64,000 nucleotides of DNA from DATBDM01 sp034664425 (GTDB taxonomy: Bacteria; Actinomycetota; Thermoleophilia; Solirubrobacterales; Solirubrobacteraceae): contig JAXDHR010000136.1 in assembly GCA_034664425.1 (NCBI GenBank), positions 8,229-72,228 on the forward strand. The letters run 5' to 3'. The notes under the pieces are model-generated. The model saw only the letters and a program-made list of their open reading frames with translations. It was not told the origin of the DNA and did not search any database. The translations under genes and the position numbers were made by a program. Of this stretch, positions 48,592-57,341 are shown piece after piece. Position 1 is the first letter of the stretch. Every line of letters begins with the position of its first letter.

Positions 48592-49770
48592 ATGCTCGAG
48601 CCGGACGCCATTCCCAAGCTGCCAGTCGCCGAGGACATCGCGGCCGTGCGTGCCGCCGTCCGCGAGCTGTGCGCGGGCTTCGACGGCGCCTACTGGCGTG
48701 GTCTGGAGCCCGACCGCTATCCGCACGAGTTCGTCGACGCGCTGACACGCCACGGCTGGCTGGCGGCGCTGATCCCGGAGCAGTACGGAGGCGCTGGGCT
48801 CGGGCTCTCGATGGCGAGCGTCGTGCTCGAGGAGATCAACGCCTCCGGCGGCAATGCGGCGGCCTGCCACGCGCAGATGTACACCATGGGAACGCTGCTG
48901 CGCCATGGCAGCGAGGAGCAGAAGGCGCGCTACCTGCCGGCGATCGCCGCCGGCGAGCTGCGCCTGCAGGCCTTCGCCGTCACGGAGCCGGAGGCGGGCT
49001 CGGACACCACCAGGATCTCGACCTCGGCCCGGCGGACCGCCGGCGGCTACGTGCTGCGGGGCCAGAAGGTGTTCACCTCCAGGGCGCTGCACTCGGACCT
49101 GATGATCCTGCTGGCCCGCACGACGCCGCTGGACGAGGTGACGCGGCGCTCGGACGGGCTCTCGATCTTCCTGATCGACATGCGCGACGCCGGCGAGGCG
49201 CTGAGCATCCGGCCGATCAGCACGATGATGAACCACGGGACCACGGAGGTCTTCCTCGACGATCTCGAGGTGCCGGCGGACGCGCTCGTGGGCGACGAGG
49301 GGAGGGGCTTCCGCTACATCCTGGACGGCCTCAACGCCGAGCGGGTGCTGATCGCGGCGGAGTGCGTCGGCGACGGCCGCTGGTTCGTCGCCAAGGCGAG
49401 CGCCTACGCGACCGGCCGCACCGTCTTCGATCGGCCGATCGGCGCCAACCAGGCGGTCCAGTTCCCGATCGCCCGCGCCCACGTCGCCGTCGAGGCCGCC
49501 GATCTCATGCGCCAGAAGGCCGCTGCGCTCTTCGATGCCGGCGCGCCCTGCGGCGCCGAGGCGAACATGGCCAAGCTGCTCGCCTCGGAGGCGTCGTGGC
49601 AGGCGGCGAACGCGTGCCTTGACGCGCACGGCGGCTGGGGCTTCGCCACCGAGTACGACGTGGAGCGCAAGTTCCGCGAAACGCGCCTCTACCAGACCGC
49701 GCCCGTCGCCAACCCACTGGTCCTGGGCTACGTCGGCCACCACGTCCTGGGGATGCCGCGGTCCTACTGA
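48592..49770 (+). CDS. Acyl-CoA dehydrogenase
   Basis: 392-residue FAD enzyme of the acyl-CoA dehydrogenase family. It has FAVTEPEAGSDTTRISTSA and VLRGQKVFTSRALHSDLMIL in the FAD-binding beta domain, RPIGANQAVQFPIARAHVAV in the C-terminal helices and CLDAHGGWGFATEYDVERKF near the end. The catalytic-base Glu of many members falls in the YGGxGxxxEYDVER-like segment here. It makes a 2,3-double bond in a CoA ester. It is shorter than methylsuccinyl-CoA dehydrogenase, so that identity is not supported. The substrate is probably a branched or short acyl-CoA made by the preceding transferase. Confidence 0.92.
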   Translation: MLEPDAIPKLPVAEDIAAVRAAVRELCAGFDGAYWRGLEPDRYPHEFVDALTRHGWLAALIPEQYGGAGLGLSMASVVLEEINASGGNAAACHAQMYTMGTLLRHGSEEQKARYLPAIAAGELRLQAFAVTEPEAGSDTTRISTSARRTAGGYVLRGQKVFTSRALHSDLMILLARTTPLDEVTRRSDGLSIFLIDMRDAGEALSIRPISTMMNHGTTEVFLDDLEVPADALVGDEGRGFRYILDGLNAERVLIAAECVGDGRWFVAKASAYATGRTVFDRPIGANQAVQFPIARAHVAVEAADLMRQKAAALFDAGAPCGAEANMAKLLASEASWQAANACLDAHGGWGFATEYDVERKFRETRLYQTAPVANPLVLGYVGHHVLGMPRSY

Positions 49771-49792
49771 CCGCGGTCGACGGCGAGTTCCC

Positions 49793-51145
49793 ATGACGTC
49801 CGCCAGCGAGCCTGAGACCGATGGCGCGGCCGAGCAGGCCGCGTGGCTCGAGCGCGATCACGAGAGCGTCGGGCAGTCGCCCTACGCACCGCCGCTCGTG
49901 ATCGAGCGGGGCCGCGGCTGCCAGCTCTGGGACCTGGCCGGCACGCGCTACCTCGACTTCGAGGCCGGCCAGTTCTGCATGAGCACGGGCCACTCGCACC
50001 CACGCGTCGCGGCCGCGATGCGGGCGCAGATGGCCGAGCTCATGCAGATCGGCAACCGCTTCACCAACCGGCCACGGATCCTCCTCGGCGAGCGGCTCGC
50101 CACCATCTCCGGCCTCGAGCGCGCGCGAACCTTCTTCTGCAGCACCGGGTCCGAGGCCAACGAGACGGCTCTGCGGATCGCCAAGCTGACGACGGGCCGC
50201 TTCGAGGTGGTCGCGGTGGCGCGCGGCTACCACGGCCGAACTGCCAGCGCGTTCGGGCTGTCCTCGTCGGCGCGGCGGATGCGGCGCGGCTACGGGCCGG
50301 CCGCTCCCGGCCTGGCCTACGCGGCGCCGCCGTACGCCTACCGCTGCGCCTTCGCCTGCGACGGCGAGTGCGACGCCGCCTGCTGGCGCCACTCGGTCGA
50401 GATGCTGGATCGAGCCACGTCGGGCGAGCCGGCGGCCGTGGTCGTCGAGTTCGTCATGGGCGCCGGCGGCATCATCCCGGTCTCTCGCACGTGGGCCCGG
50501 GCGGTCCGGGCCTGGTGCGACGAGCGCGGCGCGCTCCTGATCGCGGACGAGGCGCTCACCGGCATCGGCAGGACGGGAACCTGGTTCGCCTTCGAGCACA
50601 CCGGGGTGCGCCCCGACCTCGTCGTCACGTCGAAGGCGCTCGGCGGCGGGGTGCCCGCCGCGGCGGTCATCGCCTCCAGCGCCGTGGCCGAGGAGGCGAT
50701 CAGGCGAGGCTTCGTCCAGGCCGCCTCGCACCAGGGCGACCCCTTCCAGTGCGCCACCGCCCTGGCCAACATCGACGTCATCGAGGTCGAGGACCTGCTC
50801 GGCAACGCGGCGACCCAGGGCCGGCTGCTCGGGACCCGGCTGCAGGAGCTCGTGCAGCGCCATCCGATCGCCGGGGAGGCCCGCGGTATCGGGCTGATCC
50901 ACGGTCTCGAGATCATCGACTCAGACGCCGGCGAGGCGCCCGAGCTTGCCGCGGAGGTGTGCATCGAGTGCCTGGAGCGCGGCCTGATCGTGGGCGGCCT
51001 GCGCCCCGGCATCCGTGAGGGCAACGTGCTGCGGCTCGCGCCGCCGCTCGTGGTGACCACCGAGGAGATGCTCGAGGCCCTGGCGATCCTCGACGCGGCC
51101 CTGGATGCCGTCGGCTCCCGCCGCGCGGAGGCGTCGCGCCCGTGA
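49793..51145 (+). CDS. Class III aminotransferase
   Basis: 450-residue PLP enzyme of the omega-amino acid/2,2-dialkylglycine type. It has WDLAGTRYLDFEAGQFCMST, CSTGSEANETALRIAKLTTG, ADEALTGIGRTGTWFAFEH (cofactor Asp) and the Schiff-base Lys in VVTSKALGGGVPAAAVIASS. A Cys-rich insert (YRCAFACDGECDAACW) near residue 185 is unusual and might bind metal or be structural. It sits 22 bp after the dehydrogenase and overlaps methylaspartate ammonia-lyase by 4 bp, suggesting that it handles the amino acid or its oxo form next to that enzyme. Confidence 0.92.
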   Translation: MTSASEPETDGAAEQAAWLERDHESVGQSPYAPPLVIERGRGCQLWDLAGTRYLDFEAGQFCMSTGHSHPRVAAAMRAQMAELMQIGNRFTNRPRILLGERLATISGLERARTFFCSTGSEANETALRIAKLTTGRFEVVAVARGYHGRTASAFGLSSSARRMRRGYGPAAPGLAYAAPPYAYRCAFACDGECDAACWRHSVEMLDRATSGEPAAVVVEFVMGAGGIIPVSRTWARAVRAWCDERGALLIADEALTGIGRTGTWFAFEHTGVRPDLVVTSKALGGGVPAAAVIASSAVAEEAIRRGFVQAASHQGDPFQCATALANIDVIEVEDLLGNAATQGRLLGTRLQELVQRHPIAGEARGIGLIHGLEIIDSDAGEAPELAAEVCIECLERGLIVGGLRPGIREGNVLRLAPPLVVTTEEMLEALAILDAALDAVGSRRAEASRP

Positions 51146-52392
51146 GCGGCATCACGATCACGGACGTCATCGCCACGCCCGGCGTCGGGGCCTTCTTCTT
51201 CGACGACCAGGCGGCGATCCGGCAGGGCGCCCGCCACGACGGTTTCGCGATCGTCGGCGACCCCGTGACAGCGGGCTTCGAAGCGATCCGCCAACCCGCC
51301 GCCGCAGTGTTGGTGACACTGCGGCTGAGCGACGGCCACATGGCGCACGGCGACTGCGTCGCCGTCCAGTACAGCGGCGTCGGCGGCCGCGACCCCGTCC
51401 TGCGCCCGTCCGAGCTCGTCCCGCTGCTCGAGGGCGCGGTGGCCAGCGCGCTCCGCGGCCGGGATGTCGAGGAGTTCCGGGGGCTCTCCGAGACGGTCGA
51501 CGAGCTCGCCGCCACGCTCGGCGGCTTCGGGACCGCCGCCGCCTACGGGGTCTCGCAAGCGTTGCTCGACGCCGCCGCCCACGCGTCCGGGCGGACGATG
51601 ACGGCCACGATCCGCGCCGAGTGGGGGCTTGATGGGCCGCTGCGGCGCGTGCCCGTCTACGCCCAGTGCGGCGAGGACCGGCGCGCGAACGTCGACAAGA
51701 TGATCCTGCGAGGGGTCGACTCGCTGCCGCACGGGCTGATCAACACGCCGGAGCTCGTCGGCCGCGACGGTGGTGCGCTCGTCGACTACGTCGGCTGGGT
51801 GAGCCGGAGGGTGCGAGAGCTGCGCCGGCATGCCGGCTACGAGCCCGTGCTGCACTTCGACGTCTACGGGATCATCGGGCTGGTGGCCGAACAGCGGCTC
51901 GAGCGCGTCGCAGACGTGCTCGTCGGCATGGAGGAAGCGGCGCGGCCGTTCGCGCTGCGCGTCGAGCACCCGCTCGACGGCGGCAGCCGCGCCGCGCAGA
52001 TCCAGCAGATGGCCGCGCTGCGGGGCCTGCTCCGCGAGCGCGGCAGCCGCGTCGCGCTCGTCGCCGACGAGTGGGCCAACACCGTCGGCGACATCCAGGC
52101 GTTCAACCGGGCCGGGGCGGCCGACATGATCCAGATCAAGACCCCGGACCTCGGCGGGCTCCACCATTCCGTCGACGCGGTGCTCGACTGTCGCCGGCAC
52201 GGGGTGCTCGCGCACATCGGCGGCTCCTGCTGCGAGAGCGACCGCTCCGCGCGGGCCTGCGTGCACGTCGCGCTCGCGACGCAGGCCGACCAGATCCTCG
52301 CCAAGCCGGGGATGGGGGTCGACGAGGGCCTGTCCATCGTCACCAACGAGATGGCGCGCACGCTGCGGCTCGAGCGCGACGCGGCCGCGTGA
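51142..52392 (+). CDS. Methylaspartate ammonia-lyase
   Basis: 416-residue enolase-superfamily lyase that removes ammonia from (2S,3S)-3-methylaspartate to give mesaconate. The family residues are all visible: Mg ligands D240 (HFDVYG), E275 (RVEHPLDG) and D309 (VADEWANT), the base Lys K333 (MIQIKTPDLGG) and H197 (LPHGLIN). GGSCCESDRSARACVHVALA and ILAKPGMGVDEGL complete the signature. The start is GTG 51142, overlapping the aminotransferase stop. No glutamate mutase genes occur in the window, so methylaspartate must come from elsewhere or a related amino acid is used. Confidence 0.93.
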   Translation: MSGITITDVIATPGVGAFFFDDQAAIRQGARHDGFAIVGDPVTAGFEAIRQPAAAVLVTLRLSDGHMAHGDCVAVQYSGVGGRDPVLRPSELVPLLEGAVASALRGRDVEEFRGLSETVDELAATLGGFGTAAAYGVSQALLDAAAHASGRTMTATIRAEWGLDGPLRRVPVYAQCGEDRRANVDKMILRGVDSLPHGLINTPELVGRDGGALVDYVGWVSRRVRELRRHAGYEPVLHFDVYGIIGLVAEQRLERVADVLVGMEEAARPFALRVEHPLDGGSRAAQIQQMAALRGLLRERGSRVALVADEWANTVGDIQAFNRAGAADMIQIKTPDLGGLHHSVDAVLDCRRHGVLAHIGGSCCESDRSARACVHVALATQADQILAKPGMGVDEGLSIVTNEMARTLRLERDAAA

Positions 52393-53420
52393 GCGCGAAC
52401 CGCGTCAGCCCCGGCGCGCTCGCCGGCGGCCCGTGGTTCGAGGATCTCGAGGTGGGCCAGGTGGAGCTCGGCGCGCCCGGCCTCACGCTGACGGACGGCC
52501 ACGCGGCGGCGCATCAGGCCATCACGGGCGATCGCCTCGCGCTGGCGCTGGATGCGCACCTGAGCCGGGACGTGGTCGGGGACGGGGATGCGCGGCTCGC
52601 GCATCCTGCGCTGGTCTGGGACGTCGCCATCGGCCAGTCCACGCTCTTGACCCAGCGGGTCATCGCCAACCTGTTCTACCGCGGCCTCGCCTTCCGGCGG
52701 CTGCCGGCGATCGGCGACACGCTGCGGACGCGCACGGAGGTCGTCGGCCTGCGTCAGACCTCTCGCCGCGACGGTCGCGCCGCGCGCGGGCTCGCCGCCC
52801 TGCGCATCACGACGGTCGACCAGCAGAGCCGCGGCGTGCTGGACTTCTGGCGCTGCGCGATGCTGCCCCTCCGCGACCCGACGGCCGAGACGGGCCGCGA
52901 CGACGACCTCGAGCGGCTCGCCGGCTCGGCGGCCACAGGACCGCTCGACGCGGCGGTGGCCGGGTGGCGCCTCGGGGCGCTGCGGGAGGCGATCGACGCG
53001 CCCGGGTTCGAGGCGCTGGTCTCCGGAGCAAGCTGGGCGGTCGAGGGCGGGGACGTCGTGAGCGCCGCGCCGGAGCTGGCTCGCCTGACGCTCAACGTCG
53101 CCGTCGCGCATCATGATCGTGCCCGGGCCGGCGGTGACGGGCGGCGGCTCGTCTACGGCGGTCACACGATCGCGATCGCCGCCGCCCAGGCGGCTCGCAC
53201 GCTGCCCACCCTCGCGACGATCGTCGCCTGGCACGACTGCACGCACCTCGCGCCCGTGTTCGAGGGCGACACGCTCCGCAGCCGGCTCGAGCTCGAAGGC
53301 CGCGAGCCGCTGTCGAGCGGCGGTGGCCTCGCACATCTGCGCTCCCGCGTCCGCGCCATCGGGGAGGACGGTGACGAGCGTGACGTGCTCGATTGGCGGT
53401 TCGTGGCCGTCCTCGCCTGA
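52389..53420 (+). CDS. MaoC-like hydratase (mesaconyl-CoA hydratase-type)
   Basis: 343-residue double hot-dog protein. The first part has GPWFEDLEVGQVELGAPGLT, a weakened first hot-dog, and NLFYRGLAFRRLPAIGDTLR, typical of the MaoC fold. The second half has LVYGGHTIAIAAAQAARTLP, like the acyl-binding end. The layout resembles mesaconyl-CoA (2-methylfumaryl-CoA) hydratase, which gives beta-methylmalyl-CoA. This fits its position directly behind methylaspartate ammonia-lyase (4-bp GTGA overlap) and with the CoA-transferase upstream. No beta-methylmalyl-CoA lyase is in the window. The specific reaction is an inference. Confidence 0.83.
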   Translation: MSANRVSPGALAGGPWFEDLEVGQVELGAPGLTLTDGHAAAHQAITGDRLALALDAHLSRDVVGDGDARLAHPALVWDVAIGQSTLLTQRVIANLFYRGLAFRRLPAIGDTLRTRTEVVGLRQTSRRDGRAARGLAALRITTVDQQSRGVLDFWRCAMLPLRDPTAETGRDDDLERLAGSAATGPLDAAVAGWRLGALREAIDAPGFEALVSGASWAVEGGDVVSAAPELARLTLNVAVAHHDRARAGGDGRRLVYGGHTIAIAAAQAARTLPTLATIVAWHDCTHLAPVFEGDTLRSRLELEGREPLSSGGGLAHLRSRVRAIGEDGDERDVLDWRFVAVLA

Positions 53421-53470
53421 GGCGGAGTCGGCGAGCCGGGCTGCGCGCCTGGCGCTTCGCCCGGCGAGCG

Positions 53471-53720
53471 TCACGGCCGAGCCTCCACGCGAGCGGTGTG
53501 GATCCCGGCGCGCTGCGTCCCGGCGACGCTGGCGAGGACGGCGCGCGTGACCGCCAGCCGTCGTCACGCCGATGTGTTCGCCGAGCACGAGTGCGCTCCA
53601 GCCGAGCGTGAGCGGCGTTTGCGCGAGCTGCAGCTGACTGATGCGCGCGACGCCGCCGCGCGCGAGGCCGCCGTACCAGGCGAAGAAGCCCAGGAACATC
53701 GAGCCAGTTGCGCGAGTCAG
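53471..53720 (-). pseudogene. Relic of an EamA/DMT-family transporter (C-terminal end)
   Basis: The minus strand reads MFLGFFAWYGGLARGGVARI then SQLQLAQTPLTLGWSALVLG from about 53699 to 53590, the last helices of an EamA transporter. It then continues in another frame as LAVTRAVLASVAGTQRAGIH to a stop at 53471. Both pieces match consecutive parts of the family end, so one frameshift separates them. The first two thirds of the gene are gone. Confidence 0.7.
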
Positions 53721-53737
53721 ATGCCCGTCGGATCGGC

Positions 53738-54172
53738 TCACTCCGGGAAGACGACGCCCTTGACGAGGAGCATGCAGCCGTAGGGCCGCTCCTCTCCCGT
53801 GGCCACCGTGGCGAACGCCTCGGCGGCTCGCGTGTAGAAGGCGCTGCGCTCGAGGGCACCGATCTTCAGCGGCCGGCCCTCGACCCGCTCGGCCAACGCA
53901 ACGGCGTCGCGTTGCACCTGTGGGATGGTGGCCGGGTCGTCGACGATCTTCATCCGGACGATCGGCTCGGGGACGAAGCCGTCGAGCGGGAGAACCGTGA
54001 GTACCGCGCGCAGGATGGCCTGCGTGTCCACGCCGTCGAAGCGGATGAGCCGCCGGCTCGTCGATGCCGCGGGGAAGTTGCGATCGACGATGGCCAGTTC
54101 GTCGCCGTGTCCCATCGCGGCCAAGGCGTAGAGGAGGTCTGCGTTGAGCAGCGGATCGAGCAGCTTGAGCAA
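53738..54172 (-). CDS. RbsD/FucU-family sugar mutarotase
   Basis: 144-residue protein of the RbsD/FucU family, which interconverts sugar anomers (ribose pyranase, fucose mutarotase). MLKLLDPLLNADLLYALAAM is the usual start, GHGDELAIVDRNFPA contains the catalytic His/Asp region, and AFYTRAAEAFATVATGEERP and YGCMLLVKGVVF close it, closest to the FucU type. It is intact although the genes on both sides (EamA transporter, nucleoside hydrolase) are relics. It may be a survivor of a former sugar or nucleoside uptake operon. Confidence 0.92.
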   Translation of the reverse strand: MLKLLDPLLNADLLYALAAMGHGDELAIVDRNFPAASTSRRLIRFDGVDTQAILRAVLTVLPLDGFVPEPIVRMKIVDDPATIPQVQRDAVALAERVEGRPLKIGALERSAFYTRAAEAFATVATGEERPYGCMLLVKGVVFPE

Positions 54173-54193
54173 TGCCGGCTCCTTCGGTCGGGG

Positions 54194-54490
54194 TCATCTC
54201 ATACCAGCGACCGAGCGTCGCGAGGGGGATCGGCGGATCGTGATCGTCACCGGTCGCGAACTCGGGAGCTGCAGGCCGGCCTGCAGGCGTAAGTCGATGC
54301 CGACCGAAGCCGTGAGCGTGCTGACGACTTCAGGATCGATTACGGCGGCGAGCGCGAGCGGATCGTGCAGCGGGCAGCCATCGCGTCCCGAGCGCTGTGA
54401 CAGCAAGGTGACCCAGGGCCGGACGGTGCGCGCGAGATAGCCGGCGAGTGGAGAGATAGCCGGCGAGTGGAGCGGCGGCGGCGGGCCGCT
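54194..54490 (-). pseudogene. Relic of a nucleoside hydrolase (C-terminal end)
   Basis: The minus strand reads RPWVTLLSQRSGRDGCPLHD then PLALAAVIDPEVVSTLTASV and GIDLRLQAGLQ. This is the HDPLA...IDP...V-E end of inosine-uridine nucleoside hydrolases. The upstream catalytic DTDPGxDDA domain is absent, cut at a 19-bp tandem duplication (54434-54471). The gene would have preceded the RbsD/FucU gene by about 20 bp, a sensible nucleoside/ribose arrangement. No intact copy is in the window. Confidence 0.7.
54434..54471. repeat. Perfect 19-bp tandem duplication
   Basis: GAGATAGCCGGCGAGTGGA occurs twice in direct tandem (54434-54452 and 54453-54471). Nineteen is not a multiple of three, so the copy shifts the frame of the nucleoside hydrolase relic. 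It looks like a replication-slippage event. Confidence 0.9.
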
Positions 54491-54512
54491 CACCAACGTC
54501 GCCCTCCGCGGG

Positions 54513-54541
54513 TTGACAGATAACCTCTGACTTCATAGCTT
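54513..54541 (+). promoter_or_regulatory. Promoter of the GlcF/GlcD-like operon
   Basis: TTGACA (54513-54518), a 17-bp spacer and TAGCTT (54536-54541), 33 bp before the ATG at 54574. The spacer sequence closely resembles that of the APC promoter at 59993-60021 (shared AAC, TnTGnC and TCATAG blocks at identical positions), suggesting one regulator for both. It also contains a poor copy of the other regulon's motif (ACCTCTGACTT). Confidence 0.7.
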
Positions 54542-54573
54542 TACCCTCCGCGGACTTCCCAGGAGGACGAGCG

Positions 54574-55830
54574 ATGGCGGCAGGGCAGCGGACGGAGGGG
54601 CAGGCGAGCGGCCGGCAGGAGGCGTTCGTCGACGAGTGGCGCAACGCGGCGTACAACTGCTACAGCTCGGGGCACAAGTTCTGCCGCGAGGTGTGCCCGG
54701 TCATGCAGGTCGAGCGCAACGAATCGTGGACGCCGACCGCCTTCCACGCGAACGTCGTCGCGATGGAGAAGGGGGAGCTGACAGTGGAGGACGTCGCCTC
54801 CGACTACGTCAACTGCACCCAGTGCGGCGCCTGCGAGCTGCGCTGCCCGAACACGCTGTTCACCGGCGACTTCTACCGCTTCCGCACCCGCACCGTCGAC
54901 CTGGTCAAGTCGATGCGCGCGCTCGCCGTCGACCACGGCGTCCACCAGCCCGGCTACCAGCGCTGGAACCTGCTGACGGACGCGCGCCGCCACGAGCCGG
55001 TGCTCGGCGAGTTCACCTGCAGCGGCGCGCCCGTCGACCAGGCGCAGGTCGCCGACTGGGCGGCGGGGCTCGACATCCCCGTCGGCGGCGAGACGATCCT
55101 GTTCGTCGACTGCGAGGCGGCCTTCTACCGGACCTCGGTGCCCCGCGCCGTCGCGCAGATCCTGCAGCAGGCCGGCGTCGAGTTCGGTCTGATGGCCGAG
55201 CAGTGGTGCTGCGGCGGCCCGGCGGCCGAGATGGGCTACGTCGACCAGGCCAAGCGCTTCGCGCGCCACAACCTCGACGACTGGAAGGCGGCCGGCGTCA
55301 AGCGGGTCATCGTGCTCGACCCGCACGACTACATCACCTTCACCGAGGACTACCCCGCGTACTTCGGCGAGGAGTTCGACGTCGAGATCGTCCTCGCCGT
55401 GGAGCTCTTCGCCGGCCTCATCGCTGACCGCCGCCTGCAGCCGAGCGTCGCGATCGACCGGGTGATCACCTACCACGACCCGTGCCGCCTGAACAAGCGC
55501 AAGGGCGTCTGGAAGGAGCCGCGCGAGATCCTGCGCTCGATCCCTGGGCTGCAGTTCAAGGACGTCGACCGCGTCACGCAGTGGTCCTACTGCTCGGGCG
55601 GCGGCGCGGGACTGCCCGTGGAGAAGCCGGAGCTGACCGCGAAGATCAGCGCCCGGCGCGTCGACCAGGCGGCCGAGCTCGAGGTCGACACGCTGGTGAG
55701 CGCCTGCCCGTGGTCGGAGCGGCCTCTCGCGGAGGCCGGCCAGGCGCGGGCGATCGACGTGGTCGACATCCACGAGCTGCTCGCCGAGTCGCTCGGGATC
55801 GAGGTCGGCGGCAGCCGGGGCGGCGCATGA
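54574..55830 (+). CDS. (Fe-S)-binding oxidoreductase subunit, GlcF/heterodisulfide-reductase type
   Basis: 418-residue iron-sulfur protein. The N-terminal ferredoxin region has CYSSGHKFCREVCPVM and the clearer NCTQCGACELRCPN (cluster Cys). Two CCG-type domains follow: CEAAFYRTSVPRAV with EQWCCGGPAAEMGY, and YHDPCRLNKRKGVW with WSYCSGGGAGLP. It transfers electrons from the flavoprotein encoded next to it to the respiratory chain, as GlcF does for GlcD. AGGAGG at 54561-54566 supports the start. The downstream gene overlaps by ATGA. Confidence 0.9.
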   Translation: MAAGQRTEGQASGRQEAFVDEWRNAAYNCYSSGHKFCREVCPVMQVERNESWTPTAFHANVVAMEKGELTVEDVASDYVNCTQCGACELRCPNTLFTGDFYRFRTRTVDLVKSMRALAVDHGVHQPGYQRWNLLTDARRHEPVLGEFTCSGAPVDQAQVADWAAGLDIPVGGETILFVDCEAAFYRTSVPRAVAQILQQAGVEFGLMAEQWCCGGPAAEMGYVDQAKRFARHNLDDWKAAGVKRVIVLDPHDYITFTEDYPAYFGEEFDVEIVLAVELFAGLIADRRLQPSVAIDRVITYHDPCRLNKRKGVWKEPREILRSIPGLQFKDVDRVTQWSYCSGGGAGLPVEKPELTAKISARRVDQAAELEVDTLVSACPWSERPLAEAGQARAIDVVDIHELLAESLGIEVGGSRGGA

Positions 55831-57341
55831 GCGCCGTCGCGTCCGCCGGCATCGACGATCGCGCGCTCGGGGAGCTCGTCGGGGCGGTGGGCGGCGACCA
55901 CGTCCTGACCTCCAAGCCGGCGCGCCTGCACCGCGCTCGGGTGCCCGCGCCATTCCCGGTCCACCGCTGGGCAGCGCACATGCCCGACGTCGTGGTGCTG
56001 CCCGGGTCCACGGAGGAGGTCGCCGAGGTCGTGCGCGTGGCGAACCGCTTCAGCATCCCGGTGGTGCCGCGATCGGGCGGCACCGGCCTGACCGACGGGG
56101 CGGTCCCGCTACGGCACGGTATCTCGCTCGACCTCAAGCGGCTCGACGCCATCCACGAGATCGACCTCGAGGACCGCACGTGCAAGGTGGGCGCGGGGGT
56201 GAACATGCTCAAGCTCAACGAGGTGCTCGGCCCGCACGGGCTCATCTACCCCGACGATCCGGCGTCGTACCCGTGCTCGCTGGTGGGCGGGCGGATCGGG
56301 ACGAGCGGGTGGTCGCTCGTCGGCTCGCGCTACGGGCACACGCGCGACCTCGTGCTTTCCTTCACGCACGTGCTGCCCACCGGCGAGGTCGTCCAGATCG
56401 GCGACGGCGGCGGGCGCAAGATCTCGAAGAGCTCGACCGGCTACCACTTGAAGACCCTGCTCATGGGCCACCAGGGGACTCTCGGCGTGGCCACCGAGGC
56501 GACCCTGAAGCTCTACCCCAAGCCGGAGGCCGAGCTTTCGCCGTTCTGGGCCTTCGACGACTACGACGTGGCCTACCGGGCACTGCGCGGGCTGGCCCGC
56601 TGCGACGTCGCGACGTTTGCCGGTGCGGTGCTCTTCGACGAGGAGAAGGTCGCCTACCTACGGCGCGACGACGAGGCGTACATCCCGCAGCCCGAGAACG
56701 TCCGCGCGCTGGTCTGCGCCGTCCTCTACGGCAATGAGGACGAGGTCCGCACGGGCGGCCGGCGGCTGATGCGCACCGCCCGCGACATGGGCGCCCGCTA
56801 CCTCGGCGACGAGATCTCCGAGGGCGACTGGGCGGCGCGCCACGACCGCTACGCCACGCCGCTGCACGGCCGCACGAAGGGCGGCCAGGTGGTGCCGATG
56901 AGCTGGCACTGCGAGGACGCCGCCATCAACTGGTCCCAGCTCCCTGCGGTGCGCGGCGAGTGGCACGCCATCGTGGACCGCCTGCGCGCGCGCTCGGACG
57001 TCTTCGACGACTGGGGCATGTTCGCTTACACGAGCACCCGCACCGGCGTGGACTACCTCGCCGAGATCGACGTCGGCATCTGGGAGCAGGAGCTCGACGA
57101 CGAGGCGTGGGCGATGTGGGTCCAGGCCAAGCGCGACATCGCCGCGGTGGCGGTTGCCCACGGCGGCTCGATCAGCGCGTGTCACGGCGCCTGCCGCGAG
57201 GGCGAGGTCGACCTCGTGCCCGAGGAGCTCGGCGGCGCGTACGAGCTGATGCGCACGGTCAAGCGCGCGCTGGACCCCAACAACGTAATGAACCCCGGCA
57301 AGTATGGGCTCGACGGTGCCTTCGAGGAGGATCTCAAGTGA
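55827..57341 (+). CDS. FAD-linked oxidase, glycolate oxidase GlcD-like
   Basis: 504-residue flavoprotein of the GlcD/D-lactate dehydrogenase (VAO) family. The FAD-binding PCMH domain shows VVLPGSTEEVAEVVRVANRF, PVVPRSGGTGLTDGAVPLRH and GTSGWSLVGSRYGHTRDLVL. The substrate domain ends with SISACHGACREGEVDLVPEE and LDPNNVMNPGKYGLDG, the normal family end. It oxidises a 2-hydroxy acid to the 2-oxo acid, passing electrons to the Fe-S partner encoded just upstream. Which hydroxy acid is unknown. The gene overlaps both neighbours by 4 bp. Confidence 0.93.
   Translation: MSAVASAGIDDRALGELVGAVGGDHVLTSKPARLHRARVPAPFPVHRWAAHMPDVVVLPGSTEEVAEVVRVANRFSIPVVPRSGGTGLTDGAVPLRHGISLDLKRLDAIHEIDLEDRTCKVGAGVNMLKLNEVLGPHGLIYPDDPASYPCSLVGGRIGTSGWSLVGSRYGHTRDLVLSFTHVLPTGEVVQIGDGGGRKISKSSTGYHLKTLLMGHQGTLGVATEATLKLYPKPEAELSPFWAFDDYDVAYRALRGLARCDVATFAGAVLFDEEKVAYLRRDDEAYIPQPENVRALVCAVLYGNEDEVRTGGRRLMRTARDMGARYLGDEISEGDWAARHDRYATPLHGRTKGGQVVPMSWHCEDAAINWSQLPAVRGEWHAIVDRLRARSDVFDDWGMFAYTSTRTGVDYLAEIDVGIWEQELDDEAWAMWVQAKRDIAAVAVAHGGSISACHGACREGEVDLVPEELGGAYELMRTVKRALDPNNVMNPGKYGLDGAFEEDLK

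Noticed and set aside
51864..54197. 777-codon minus-strand open frame
   Set aside because: A chance fusion of antisense shadows with the EamA relic; only the relic part is protein-like.
54523..54533. ACCTCTGACTT as an eighth copy of the (A/T)TGTCnGACnT motif
   Set aside because: Two mismatches in the conserved left half, and the surrounding sequence fits the promoter family shared with 59993 better.
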